Position numbers and translations under genes: made by a program. The notes under the pieces were generated by a model. It was not told where the DNA came from. It saw only the letters and a list, made by a program, of their open reading frames with translations, and ran no database searches. Shown here in pieces: positions 24,493-37,966 of a stretch of DNA of 64,000 bases (position 1 is its first letter; the number at the start of each line of letters is the position of its first letter). The DNA is from Taeniopygia guttata. Taxonomy: Eukaryota; Chordata; Aves; Passeriformes; Estrildidae. The stretch covers positions 13,264,001 through 13,328,000 of the forward strand of contig NC_133027.1 in the NCBI RefSeq assembly GCF_048771995.1, written 5' to 3'.

Positions 24493-27400
24493 CCCTCAAT
24501 AGAACTGCTCTTCTGGGAAGAACAGTGAGATCTTGCTACTTATCCCATGTGTTAGAAGTGATAAAAGAAAATGAAAAATATGGAAAAACACAGATCTTTC
24601 AGGCTTTTAGGTAGGAAATTAAAACTAGGAATTTTTGTGGTGGTACTTTTTCTTCCAGGACTTATTCTTTCTACATATTTATAGGCCACTTGACAAAATT
24701 GTTTTCTTACAGCATAAAAACTAAGACAAATCTACCTATGTTAGGCTGAACAAGTTTAGTTGCAGTACCTCTGCCAAAAAGGCTTTTCCTCCTGGGCATT
24801 TCTCGTGCAAAAACAGTACAAAGTTTACATTGTTACTATGTAACTTAACAGTTTAACAGCAAATATCAGAAGAAAATCTCTAGGAAGGTTTTGTAAGCTA
24901 TAGCTTTATGCCCTGTTAAGCCTTTGCACTCATGTGCTTTGACTTTTTAAATAGAATTTAAAAAGAAAAGAAGTGACCCAAATTCTATCACCTCCTTCTG
25001 GATTGGGACTGACAGGATTCCTAATAACACTGGAATTGCCACTCACTTTATTACTTTTTTCCACTCTTTTTAAGTGAACTCCCTTTAACAAGGATAAAAA
25101 AGAAGATGGGAGAAAGACAATAAAACTAGATTTGATATATACCTATGAACCATTTTTCAACATTAAAGGAAGAGATATCCCTTTCAATAGGTTATTTATG
25201 GATTTGCTTTTTATGCTGAAGAAAAACAGATCTCTTCTTTTCTAAGCTGGTGTCTGGGGGAGGAAAACCAAGCTGCAGTTATTTATTTGTGTCTTTGCTG
25301 TGATGGGAAAGTATCTTTTGTTCCAAGCACAAGCGTTTTCTCCAGTCTCCAGAAGAGTTCAAAGATAATTTGTTTTCTAAAGAGCCAGAATTCATCAGGC
25401 AAGAGGAGGCAGGAGTGCTTATGGTATTTGCTACAGAATAGTATATGTTCAATGTGCATCTATCTACAGTTTAGGACTACAGCAACAAATTGCACTTATA
25501 TATAGGAAAAGACTGTTCTCAACATCTGACTGACCCTGAGTAGAAAAGCAGAGAAGAGGCTCAGGCAGCAGCACCCTTCAGGCCATTTTCACGGGGATCC
25601 TGAAGGAAATCTGTCTGAAAGCCTTCCTGGGACCATCAGTGCTGTGAGTGCTTGGAACTGCCTTTGTTGTTTCAGCTTCTCTTTTCCAAGCTCTATCTGC
25701 CTTTGCTGCTCTGCTTTGAGAGGACAGGAAGGAAGTGCTTTTATCCACCTGGCCTTATGTCTTATGGAGCATTACACTATTGGCAACTGTTTTCTGGATT
25801 GTAGAAACATAACTATAGTTTTGGTGAAGGTTTTTTTCAAAGTCATCTGTATCAACGACATTTGAGACTCTAAAAATATCAAGCTCAGAGCAGTGACCAC
25901 CAAGAGCTCTGACTGTTTGCAAGTGAAGGACAGTATTTCTACTTACAAGTGTGTTGCAGGGTTTTACAAAAAAACTTGTGGTTTGTGGCAGCCCTGGGAC
26001 AAAGCAAACTAAAAATCTACTGGTGCTTGACTTCTGTATGATGAAGTCTTTCTGCTCAAGGTGTGATGAAATGTAACTGTGGGTGTGCATGGCACATACC
26101 AGGGAGGGGATGTCATTCCTTTTACTTTGGGCAGTGGGTGGAACAAGAGGAAAATACTGTATCTCACTTGTGACTTTAGTAATTCTTAGGGGGCATCATT
26201 TCAGTTTTTAAAACTCCTCCCTGACCAAACGGGCAAAAGCAACCAGGGTCAGTAAGACCTGTTCTGAGCAGATTGACCCTGGCAATGGCAGTGCTGCCAT
26301 CACTCCTCATGGATCTGTTCCCATCTGCTGGCCTGGCTTCAACAGCTGGTTCAGAAGAGAGGGCAGCCCTGGAATTTGGGAAAGGGTGCTCAATAACATC
26401 TGTGACTCGCTTTTATGTTTTATGACAATGGCTATAAATGACTCTGACACAATGCCTATATGGGATAGGGACAGTGTTTAAAAATGTCTTCCAACACTTC
26501 CTTTTCAAGATTTGGATGCTAATAGTAGATTCGGCAGTGCCAGGGAGGGTTTTTGGTACCTTTTCAACTCTACAAGGAATCATTGCATTCTTGGAACACA
26601 TCGACATATTTCTTCACTTATTCCAGATCAGATCATTTATACTTACAAATTCTGGTATTTAGCTTATTGATGATTGTGTCTGTTACTGGTGGTGAAATTG
26701 ATTTGCGGAACTGTTTTGCTCAAGGCAAAATAAATTAACATAAACAAAATAAGTTTTATTTCTGGAAACTTTCTTTATTGATGATTATTTTCTGTAAGTC
26801 TGCTGTTTCTTCACTAATTTAGAAATGCATCATAAAAGCTCATATTTCCATAATTTTTGCAGTTTTTGTCTGGCAGAGAGACACAGAGACAGAACTATTG
26901 AATTGTAAACTCCACAGAAGCATCAGCCAGAGTGACATCTGTGTGGAAAGAGCCATGCAGTGTTAAACCTTGGGGTGTTGCTTATAAATACTTCATAAAT
27001 GAAAGTATTCTCAGTCAAATTTCTGAGACAGAACACCATAAAATTTCTGAGTAAAACAGATATGTGATAATACAAATGTAGAAGCACATTTATTTTATGA
27101 ATAGCTTTTAAACAAAAAACTAAAATTTGCCAAATTTTCTCATATTTTTACTGCTAATGAATAATGTAAACATTATATTTCACCTTCTTTTTAGAGTGTA
27201 TCTATTAATACATCTCCCTTCATTTTCTCAAAGAGATGATCTGTTATTGTGTCTCCAACTAACAGTTCTTACTTCTGACCTCTTTAGAACATGACTAGTA
27301 ATGTATTTTCTCTCAAGATTCCCATGGCTTCTGTCAGTGAAGACCTAATATTTCTCCACAGCTACGAACAGTTCAATCTTTCATAATGGATTGGTTTCAG

Positions 27401-30400
27401 GAGATGGCAAAACTCAGCCCCAGTCTGTAGAGCAGGTATTTATTTAGGCCCTGAGTTTTGTAATGGTCTGCAGTTAGTTACACAATAAGCTCTTGATGGA
27501 ATGAAGAATTGCTTCAAAGTATCATTTTCCCTGTGCAAGAGGCACCTCTCCAGCTAAAAATAAACACAGGCAGTTTCAAATAACCCCAAAATAACATTCT
27601 TCCATTTCTTCCAAGCTGAAAAATTATCTAAGAGCATTCCAATAAAATAAGGTAGCTGTATCATATAATAGGGGCCTGAGAAGTAGTCAGATGCCCCAGT
27701 GATAGGAGTTATACAAAAATATAAATAGAACTTCAAATAGAACATATTATATACTTAGAATATAAATAGACACTTCTCTAAAGCTCTGGAAGAAGTGTTT
27801 CCTAGCTTTATAGGATTTGAATACGGCAACATGCTGAACTAGTAATAGGGCAGCCCTCTGTACAATTTTTCATTACACCTTCCAATCACCCAGGAAAATT
27901 AATGGAGAGATTAGTAATGTAAAAATTACTCAACAAAGGGTAGTTAGTCAGAGCTGTGTGACTGATTAAACATGTCAAAATTAATAAAATGCATACTTTG
28001 CTACAGATGAAAGAAATAGCTTAAGAAACCTTAAAAAGAAAATTCTGTGGTTTACAAAAAAGAAAATTTGCTGGTCTAGAAATGAAACTTATAGATCTGA
28101 AAACAATAAAACTGAGCTAGAATCATCTTGCTGCTCTGCTACAGCATCTGATATGCACTGTGGTCTCCATGTTCGGTGCTGCATGCACGCCAATCAGCTT
28201 TTCTGATCTTAAATACTGCTTTCAAACAGACTCCCTCACAGCTGGTTTATATCATGGCAGTATAATGACATAAACCAAATCTCACAGCTCCCCTTTCTGG
28301 TGTAATGAACCTCCTTTCTAAGTGTTCCTGTAAAGGTACAAGGATGTGATGTGTCTGCTGTGTTTTCCTATCTGAAAAACCTTTTTCAGTTGTGTCCCAG
28401 ACTGCAGCAGAGATCCAGCATAGCTCTCACAAATTTTGCTCTCATGTTCTTTGCCTGGCATGCACATGGGAGCTCAAGGCTTTAATTAACTTATAGAATT
28501 TAAATTGATTGTGATGTCACCTTACTTCGTTCTGCTGTGCTCTCATCCAAGCTGAGCACAGCCCATGTAATTAGAAATTAAACTCTTACACCAAAATGTC
28601 AGAGTAGGTGCACTGCACAGGTGGCAAGTAGATGCTTATTTTGCATTTCTCCTGAAAATAAACCTTAACAATGGCTGCAATATTGATCTTAATATATTCA
28701 ATGAAGGCACTATTTTATTTTCAAAATCTGATTATCAATTTCAGTGTCAAAAACAGTAGATTGAAATTAAATACACACAACATTACTATGTGATACAATT
28801 CAGTTTATGAACATACTTTATTCTATTTATTTTCTTCTACCTAAATTCCTTGAAAGTACTTAGATGATCATTTAAATATTTTGCTGTTTTTCTGCCAAGT
28901 GTCATATTAAGTCAACAGCATCTCAGCAAATATGTGTATCAGATGGGAATTGTGCAGCAGCCTTCCCATGCATCACTATAGTATTTTTTTCACATGAAGG
29001 TCTACTGAAATGACAGTTTGGGTTTCCTCTATTTGCTGTTTAAAACAATTTGTCATTAAAATTCCATTTCCTCATGTGCTTCACTGCACAGACTGAATAA
29101 ATGCTTTGAGGCATTTCCTGTAGCCACATTGATTCAGTTAATGTACAAGTATTTACACACGGATATCCTACATCAATAAGTATCACAATATATTAAGCAT
29201 TTTCTTTAAAATCAAGTGATTCTTGGGCTTACCTTATTGTAAATAAAGTGCTTCTTAAGAGACAGAAAAAGATAGAGGCTAATACACACAGCAGCTATTT
29301 AAGATGTAATAATGATTAAAAAAAAATAGGAGCCACTGGGAGTTCCATAAATAAATCTGATTCCTCTCCTCATTTGGTTAAATGCTGAAGAGAAGACCTT
29401 TTCAAAAGGGGAAAACACAGAACAATTCCACACAGTTAGTATTCAGAAATGCCTGCCAAAATCACAGGTAAATTTTGACATTTTCCTTGGTTGACTTAGA
29501 TTCATAAGAAAAAGCTGATTTCCCTACATTATTGCAGAAATAATATCTCCTGTGAGTAATGCTGTTTTGCCTTTCTTGCCCAACCATTTTTTAAAAAGTG
29601 GGAAGAGCAAAATGACTTCATTTGCTGTTTAGATGAGAAGGAGCCTTCTGCCTGCAGAAAAAAAAAAAAAAAAAGAGAGAGTGAAAAAAAAAAGGAAATT
29701 CTGAGCTTTTTAGTAAGATGTAATCTGGTTGTTTTCAGAACAGTCCAATTTTATCTTCAATATGATTTTTTGTATAGGCTCCATGGTTTCTAGAAATTTA
29801 TGATCAATAGGCTGTGTTCTCAGTGGTTTTGTGTTTCTTTCTATATTTTCTTAAAGATTTTGTTGTTTTCCATTTTCTTTGCAGTGTCCTTGCATGACCT
29901 CCCAGAGAAAGGAAGATATATCCGTCTTTTAGATCTGCCTACTCGCAGTTGTGCTGTCAATGCACTTCTCGAGTTCCTCCAGCCACAGTTTGATTTTTCC
30001 TTTCCTTGTGTTAGCTATGAAATTTTCATTTGCACTCTGGCTCTGCACAGCTTGAGTGACTTATGTATTCTTTTCCCCTGTAAGCTTTTTTTCACCTGTG
30101 CCTACTTGTATTAATTACCAGTATTGTGTTTTCATGCTCCACTTACTTGATTTTTCCCCCAGAACCTTTAATCTTCTTTATTGTGCTATCCAATTTCTTC
30201 CTCCTGGCATTTGTTTGCACATTTTTCACAAGCTAAAGCACTAACTACAGAGTTATTTCTTTTTCTCCATCACACCTGATATGTTGTTGGTCTTTTTATT
30301 TTGTTTTTAAAATCTGTGTCCTTATGGACTATCTTTTCCTATATTTGGCTTTATTAGGGATAGCAAACAGACCACAATCTGCACTTCAGTCCTTAAAAAG

Positions 30401-30589
30401 CTGCTTACCATAAATAGTACATAATAACTGCTAGCAATAAAATTGTTGCTTCCAGCTTCTTGAGACAGCTATTTCAAGTTTTTTTGCAGAACCCTATTTC
30501 TAAGATGTTTCAGATTTATATGTTGGAGAACTCCTGCCTCCCTTATCACCAAAATCCACATGCTAAAGGAACATATTATTTCCTGGGTC
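24493..30589. other. Unique-looking AT-rich DNA
   Basis: No gene or repeat family is recognised apart from the A-rich tract near 29660. Two places have mild interest: a TAAT-rich segment at 28470-28600 and an exon-like splice context at 29885-30079. All open frames are under about 111 codons and show no domains I can name. Confidence 0.5.
29658..29693. repeat. A-rich low-complexity tract
   Basis: A run of 17 A (29658-29674), a short GAGAGAGTG interruption, then 10 A (29684-29693). No retroposed gene precedes it that I can recognise. Confidence 0.95.
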
Positions 30590-31595
30590 TTCAGGTCTGG
30601 AACACTCTCATAGTGAAGAATTCATTCCTAATAGTCAATGTAAACATATCCTCTTCAATATAAACCTGCTTTCTTTCAGTTTAAAACCATTCCCCCTTGT
30701 CCTATCACTACATTCCTTGTAAAAGCTCCCTCCCCGGCTCTCTTGTAGCACCTTTCAGTACTGGACTGTGTGGTAAGAGCTCCCCAGAACCTTCTTTTCA
30801 TCAGGCTGAACACTTCTAATACTCTCAGACTCTCTACAGAGAGAGGAGCCCTACAGCAGAGGCGTTCCATCCTCTGATCATCTTTGTGGTCTCTTCTAGA
30901 CTTGTATCCAATAGGTTTCTTGTGCTGGGGACCCAGGGCTGGGTGCAGCACTGCAGATGGGCTCTCACTGGGGCAGAGCAGAGGGGTAGAATCCCCTCCC
31001 TCGCCTGCTGCCCACAGAGCTTTGGATGCAGCCCCGGACACGTTTGGCTTTCTGGGCTGCAAGGGCACATGGCTGGGTCATGTTGAGCTGCTCATCCACC
31101 AACATGCTCAAGTCCCTCTGCCCAGGCCTACTCCCAGTCCATTTTCTGCCTAACCTTTCTCTGAGCTTGGGATTGCCTCAAACCAGATGCAGAACCTTGC
31201 ATTGGCCTTGTTGAAGTCCAGAACATTTGCACGGGCCCTGTTCTCAAGCCTGTCAGGGCCCCTCTGGATGGCATCACTTCCCTCCAGCGTTCTGATCACC
31301 CCACACAGCCCGGTGTCATTGGCAAACTGGCTGAGGCTGCACTGAATCCCACTGTCCCTGTAGCTGACAAAGATATTAAACAGCACCTGTCCCAATAACA
31401 ACCTCTGAGGAATCCCATTTGTCATTGGTGTCCTATTGGACATCAAGCCATTGACCTCAGTCTTTGAATACATCCAGTTCCAGACAATTCTTTACCCACC
31501 AAGTAGTTAATTTATCACATCCCTGTCCCTCCAGTTTAGAGACAAGGATTTCATGCAGGACAGTGTCAAATGCTATAGAAGAAGGAACTAACATA
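30590..31595 (-). mobile_element. CR1 LINE fragment, ORF2 3' half and 3' UTR
   Basis: About 1 kb of CR1 on the - strand. The left side (30590-30830) is 3' UTR with the 'agtttaaaaccattcccccttgtcc'-type box, and the middle is the ORF2 C-terminal region. On the - strand, 31150-31473 translates to a readable RT segment with VLFNIF and, at 31312-31326, FANDT. The RT active-site block in intact LINEs is FADD-like, so the first catalytic aspartate is changed to asparagine. The far end (31545-31590) corresponds to the block around AFDTV. The tail octamers are missing and the frame is broken in several places, so the element is dead. Confidence 0.92.
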
Positions 31596-34500
31596 GGTAC
31601 ATATTTTTATAATATCTCTAATGATAAAGAAACTTAATGTAGACCACTAGAGTAGAAAACTTCTAGGAAATTACCAGAATATTAATGTTACATAAACAAT
31701 TTATTAAATATCACAGTTACTGTAAGGATAAACACGATGATGGGTAATGACAGGGTATTGTGGCATTTGATATCTCAGTATCTCATTATCACTAAATAGG
31801 CCATTAAGACAGAACAGGGACTGTTCTGCCAGGTGGCTTCAAAGCTGGTAGATGTGTTTTATTTAATAGGTTGGAAAAATAGATTTTGCTGCTCAGAGGA
31901 AGGCAAAAAAGGAGGTTTTTGTCACCAGAGGTGAAATATTTCTGTATTACAGTGTCCAGTAAAGGTAAGGCAGCAAGTACTCATCCATGCATAGCAGAAG
32001 TACTTGGATTTTGGCTGCAGGGCATGCATGTATGCTAGTCATGGGAGACAGTGCACTTAAAAGAATCATCAGAAATATTGAAACAGAAGGAGAGGGAGAA
32101 CAGCAGACAGAGGAGGTGAGGAAGAGAGACTGAAGTCACTTATCAGAGCAAGTGTAAAGAGTGAAGCCATAGAGGGGAATGAACAACATACCACCTTTCA
32201 AGCCCAGAAGTGCTGCTCAGTGCCTTAGATGCCTTCACCTTTATAATTCCAGGGCACTTATAGCTGCAGTTCTTTTACCTGCCTTTGCCTTGAAGCCCTG
32301 CAGTGTTTTAGCCAGCTTCTGTGGCAGAGATTGTCCCTTGTTGCTCTCATGATGTTATTCTCATGTTAATATTCTCAAGGCCTTATTCCTCTCAACCCTG
32401 ACAGCATTGTTATGGTCGGCTCTCTTGAGAAACAAATTTCTCCCAGAATGAAATAATTATTTTCTCTGACCTTTCCCTGTCCTTTGGTTGCAGCATTTGA
32501 GTTATGCTATGGGGACCCAATAATAAACAAGTACATACCTTTTCATTGATGTAGTCTGCAGCAGCAGCCCCACGAGAAAGTAACAGCAGTAACAGCAACA
32601 GAAACAAACACCAGTAGGAGGGTTGAGTGGATCCTGATGAAGATTATAGAGTTCTATGGAAAAGGGTGGATGGGTTTGCCTGTGTGCTGGAGAGCAGCCA
32701 ATGGAAGATGCTTTTTGAGAAGGATAATTACTTCTCTTCCCAGATGGTCACTGGGGAGAGTTTTGGTTTTATCTTTCTATCTCGCTTAGTTTCTATTTTT
32801 TCTTGCAACCAACCTTTATAGAATTGATGAGAGCCACCATCTAAACACCCTACTAATAAATGTTTGTGCACATAAGCCTATCTCACAAGGCCAACAAATG
32901 TCTAAAGCTTTTCAAAAGTACACAGCATTGCTGTATTTTTAAATATAAACCCCAGATGTTTCAAACTACCATTTAAATTCTCTCTGAATAGGAACAACTT
33001 CTCGCAAGGCAAATAAAAGGGTATTTCAGTGCTCCTTCAAATCTGAAGTCTTCAGCAACCTTGGTTTGCATCTAGCTTTGATACCTGTATTGGAGGGTAC
33101 AGACTTCTAGGAAACCTGAGACTGGGAATGGTGGGGAAGATGGATTCAGTATAGGTAAATAATGGGAAAGGAAAGTCTCTGAAGAAGTCAGAATCTATCA
33201 GATGTAATTGCCTGTGAAACAAAATGCAGCATCACTAATGCAAATGCTTATGAATAACAGGCAACCACCAGGAGAAAAGCTGCCTTCAGGAGGTTTCTGC
33301 TCAATAATCTGTTTGAGAAATGAAGAGCTTATGGCATGGAACTGGAACGAGAACATCTCAGATGAAACACTAGTAGCCTTTTAATGATGAGAGGTTGATG
33401 GCTGGATGACAAGATGATGTGGAACCCTGCCCCACCTCTACCTGGAGACTAATGTCTGTGAACTGGTGAGGGAAATAACAAGTCCTAGAAGGTTTCCCTT
33501 AAGTTTTCTCTAATTGTACTTTTCTTCCAGACTTGTATACACCCTGTCTGAGGAGCATGTCCAGAGATAGGTGCCCACAGGTATTAGAAAAGGTATGCTG
33601 GAGTCCTGTACTTAGTAGCTCCCTCAGGGGAGGAAAAGCACCCTGACAACAGCACTGGGTAGAGGAGGGGGAAATTTCTGGGACCATCAGCCACCTCCCA
33701 CTCAAGGGATACTGGCCTGGACAGCTGCTACTGATTCCAAGCCAACCTACCACCCATGTATTCCAGGGTGACATTTTGGAAGTGTAACTTATGGCAGTTG
33801 GTCTGTCTTCCCTGATGATGACAAAAAGTGGTGGCCAGGTCTGTGTCCATGCTTGAATGGGAAGGCCAAGGTGCTTGACAAGGTGCTGCCTGCTTTGGGG
33901 TTGTTTAACTTCTATATGGATTTCACTTTGTGCTTCCCTCTCTTGCTGCTATCTTGGGAGCTGCTGTCTTGCCAGTAGAATGAAATCAAGACCTGGCACA
34001 TTTCTCATGCCTGTGCAGATCTGTTTTCAGTCACAGCATTTAAAATATCTTCCATAGCAAAACATTAGTGTGTCACTTACTGAAATAATTTGGGTTTAAA
34101 GATGAATTCAACAACATAATTTGTTCTTTATTCAGCAATGAATAAAACACTATACATAAAGAAGCTTGAAAAATTTTCTTCTTTTTCAGTTCTATGAGGA
34201 AGGCCAGACTTCCACTGCCTTACTGAAGAAGGAAAGATCAAACGGCCTTTCTGAAGCTCTTTCTACTTCCAGTTTCTAATTCTCTTATTCAGCTCTCATG
34301 GGTTCGAAAGTAACCCCAGAGTTGAGGTCATGGTAGATATTTTGAATTTTCATAATTTCCCCTAAAATCAAAGCTCTGTGTCTTGTTTTGGTAAGAGTCT
34401 TTTGCAATTCAAGAAAGTAGGTTGTTAAGAAAATAGTGGAAAATTTTCCTTGCTTTGGAACTTTGCAAACATTGTTTTATATTTTTCACTTTAACCAAAA

Positions 34501-35654
34501 TTACATTAAACTTCCAGTGTTGACAGAAGTCTCATAATTTCTTTGTGAGAATAAGATGTGAGAAAGAGAAAAAAATATTTCCCATTGTACAGTTGAAGGG
34601 CAAAATATCAAAAACCTAGCAGATGCTGAACAGTTTCATAAAATTATTGAATAACTGCTGAAAAACAGGTCTGAAAACCAAAAGTGAATATATGCAGTCA
34701 TGTGAGATAGAGATCCATAAAAAGAAAATTAAGTATATATGCATTAGTTCCATCACATGAAAAGCAATTCTAGTAATAACATTAAGCAGAACCATCGAAC
34801 TTCATTCCAATGACAGAAAATTACATATCAAGGCACACTGTTAACAGTGGAGAAATAATGCATTTTATAGCAAAAAATTCAATTTTTAATGTTTTCTTCT
34901 CTTGAATAAAGTATGTGTCAGAGTATCTTAATGTGACTTTTACTGGGCATCCCTTAGAATCCTTTTCCTGTTATGAACTCCAGTAGCATTTGGGGAAAGC
35001 TGATAGTCCTATGCACCTTTTAGCTTTTCTACCAGCCAGCATGGTTGTTCCCAATCTCTTTTTTGACAAAGAGTTAATGAACTGCTGTAGAAAAATGATA
35101 ACTTTGTGTCTCGTATCTGGGTCTGCCTGCTCAAATCTTTCTGACATTGATGAGTTCCTGCTTCTGTCTGTGCAGCACCTGTACCACTGACAAATGGAGA
35201 AAAATTTTAGTGGCTCTAGTGCTGGATTTATTCTTCTTAGGTGTATATAAAACATAGGAATGTAAAGCACTGCCCATATTAAAAGAAAGAGCTCAAAATA
35301 AAATTTCAGGTGTTAATATGAGCCTTGTTTATCTCAGTATCACTGCTCTGATAACAATGAAATTCAGGTAGAAGTATACACAGCAGTGTTAATTTAGTAG
35401 ACTTAATAAAAGTGTGTTTCCCCATTTTTCCTACAAACAATTTCAGGCATTATTTTTGATGGCAGTTCCACTGCATATGACCAGATGGGATTCTAGTTGT
35501 GGTTTGTCAATACACTTGTGGATTTCTCAGCTACTTTAAAATGAGAAGTTGAGTGCTTAATTTAGGGCTTTTATCTTCATGGGAAAGTTAATGAAAATAA
35601 CGTAATAATTTTTACATGACCTCTTTGAGGCTGACACTAGACTCATCAAATCAT
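31596..35654. other. Unique-looking DNA, no recognised genes
   Basis: No gene or repeat family is recognised with confidence. A CAG/CTG-rich stretch at 32550-32605 gives a run of leucines on the - strand but has no ATG. The block 33500-33780 is GC-richer and carries a 91-codon open frame without known motifs. Confidence 0.45.
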
Positions 35655-36275
35655 AGCACTAACACAGGATTTGAGTTGTGGTCTTACCTGTGTACAGAAC
35701 GATCACTGCCCTGGTCCTGCTGGCCGCACAATTTCTGTGTGGATGATGTTGGCCTTCCTGGCCATGTGGGCACACTCTGGCTCATGTTCAGCTGCTGTTG
35801 ACCAAAATCCCCATGTCCTTTTCCTCTTGGCCACTTTCCAGCTACTCTTCCCCAGCCTGTAGCACTGCAGGGGTTGCTGTGATCCAAGGGCAGGACTGAG
35901 CACTTGGCCATGTTGGCCAACATAAAATTGGTTTCAGCATCAGTCCAGCCTGTCCAGACCCCTCTGCAGAGAGTTTCTGCCCTCCAGCAGGTCAACACTC
36001 CTGCCCAGCTTGATGTTGTCTGTGAACTGACTGAGAGTGCACTTGATCCCCTCATCTAGGTCACTGATAAAGACATTAAACAGGCGTGGCCCCAACACTG
36101 CTCCCAGGAAAGCCACATCCAGCTGGAGGTAACTCCACCCACCACAACCCTCTGGGCCTGGCCATCCAAACCGTTTTTAACCTGGTAAAGAGTGCACCAG
36201 TCTAAACCATGGGCTGACAGCTCCTCCCAGAGAATTCTAGGGGAGACAGTATCAGAGGCTTTACTGAAGTCAGTA
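35655..36275 (-). mobile_element. CR1 LINE fragment, reverse-transcriptase region of ORF2
   Basis: Well-preserved CR1 ORF2 sequence on the - strand. From the right, 36269 downward reads TDFSKASDTVSPRIL, then a stretch ending [14 protein letters not shown], which are conserved RT blocks. After a frameshift near 36110-36060 the C-terminal part continues and ends with LNMSQSVPTWPGR at about 35760. The sequence stops short of the ORF2 end and has neither 3' UTR nor octamer tail. Since CR1 insertions are normally truncated at the 5' end, the missing 3' part implies a later deletion or rearrangement. Frameshifts make it non-functional. Confidence 0.95.
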
Positions 36276-37659
36276 AAGGTAAGGCCTTGGCAGGTAAGGC
36301 AGGTAGGATGATAAAGTTCATACAAGATCACGCTGTACAATGTGAAAGAATCATTTTTGCATTCCGCATTCTTAAACCTCTGACTTAAGCCAACTGACAA
36401 ATGTGTTTATCCAGAACACTTCAGTATCCTACACTTCAGTGAGGAGTAAGTTTTGGCCACATTTCCTCTGATACTATTTTTGAAATCCCTTTACTTCCGT
36501 TCAGTAGGTTGAAAAGCAGTAAATCACAGAAGCACACGTGAAATTCCTAAAAGTTACCAGCTCTCTGCATGCCAACTTCTTACTGCATCCTCCAGGCTTT
36601 ATATCTAAATGTATCAGTGAAAATAAAATCTCATGGAGGGAGAGGATATTCATCACATTTCCAGATCTCAAAATGAGATGTCAGAGGGAGTTCAGTGGAA
36701 ATGCCAAGAACGTATGAGTAAAATTTTCATGTGCTAAGATCTTGAATTAATTTGCCTTAGTATTTGAATAGCTGAAATTTGAATGCTGTGACTGGAACTC
36801 AGACCCTGTTTTATCTGATAGGAATAATGGAATTTCTATTCTAAACCCCTTAAGTCATGAGCCCAAGCCTGGAAACAACCACAATGAAGCCGATGTTTCT
36901 TCTACAAGTGTGCATTGGTGGTAAGTAATCAATAATCAAACACATGCCAAAGTCCAGGAGAATCTTTGCAAAAATTCTTTAAAACAGGCTAATTAGTGCA
37001 CTTGACATCCATCCAGGAATCTGAAAGGCTAGTTTATGCCTGCAAAGACAGAGTTAATACAAACATAACTGTAAATGGAACAAGGAGTCATAACCAAAAA
37101 AAAAAAAATTTAAAAAAACCATCCAACAACAGAACTCTGGTCACACTATTTTGTCTTGAAGAGACTAAAAAACAGCTTAAAATCTTCTACTGCCAAAGAG
37201 ACAGGATAAGTAATGGGAAATTTGTGACATCATTATAATAGCAAACGGAAATGACTTCTCAGCTATCAGAAGAGTCATAAAACACATCCCTTCCTAAACA
37301 ACACATATAGAAAAAGAGTGTGCTTTAGGGATATGACCATGGTTTTCATGATTATCAGGTGAATTTTCTCTTAAATTTCTTTTTCTCCAGGGGTGCATTC
37401 CTCAGGCTAGGCATCAAAGTTCTTGCACTTTCTTCCCAGTGTTTAGATCCAGATGATCTAATTATTCTGTCTGACTTGATGGATATATGAGCACAACTTA
37501 AATCCTACTTCCACCTAAAGGAAGTTTGGAAGCATGACCTAGTGCCTTTCTGCCATGTGCTCTCTCCTGTACAGGGATGTGATTCCCAGATGGGAACAAA
37601 GGTGTCAGGTAGATTCAGATGATCAGTGACCAAGAATCTCAGCTAGGATCTAACATATA
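36276..37659. other. AT-rich DNA, no recognised features
   Basis: Nothing is recognised apart from a 13-base A run at 37096-37108. Short frames only. Confidence 0.5.
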
Positions 37660-37837
37660 TCTGCAAAGAATTGTCAGACATTGGAACAAGCTGCCTGCAG
37701 AAGTGGTAGAATCATCATCCCTGAAAGTGTTCAAAACTTGTGGATGTGGTACTTGAGAGCATGGTTTAACAGTAACATGGTAGTGATCTAAGAGCTCTTC
37801 TCTGACAGCAGAGATTCTGTGGTTCTGTGATTCTCTG
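37660..37837 (+). mobile_element. CR1 LINE 3' end
   Basis: A 5'-truncated CR1 in + orientation. It contains the boxes 'acaagctgcctgcagaagtgg' (trimmed), 'tcatcatccctgaaagtgttc' (trimmed) and 'gtggatgtggtactt', and ends in three tail octamers (ATTCTGTG, GTTCTGTG, ATTCTCTG) at 37814-37837. The 'ttggactcgatgatctt'-type box just before the tail is largely lost. No coding potential. Confidence 0.9.
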
Positions 37838-37950
37838 TATGCAGGTCAGATAACAAAGATATTCAGCTCCTGTTCTCCGGCCTCCCAATGTATGTAGGTA
37901 TTGATCAGTCAGTGGTCCCCACATTAATTTATCCAAAAGACTTTGCTGTC

Positions 37951-37966
37951 AAAAAAAAAAAAAAAA
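37951..37966. repeat. Poly(A) run, 16 bases
   Basis: Sixteen uninterrupted A, about 115 bases after the CR1 tail. It is not part of the CR1, which ends in octamers. Confidence 0.95.

Noticed and set aside
32410..32607. A leucine-rich start resembling a signal peptide on the - strand (LFLLLLLLLSRGAAAADYINEK), followed by a donor-like AAGGTATGT.
   Set aside because: The frame has no ATG: it opens with TTG, and a stop lies about 15 codons upstream without an ATG between. The leucines come from a CTG/TTA-rich simple stretch.
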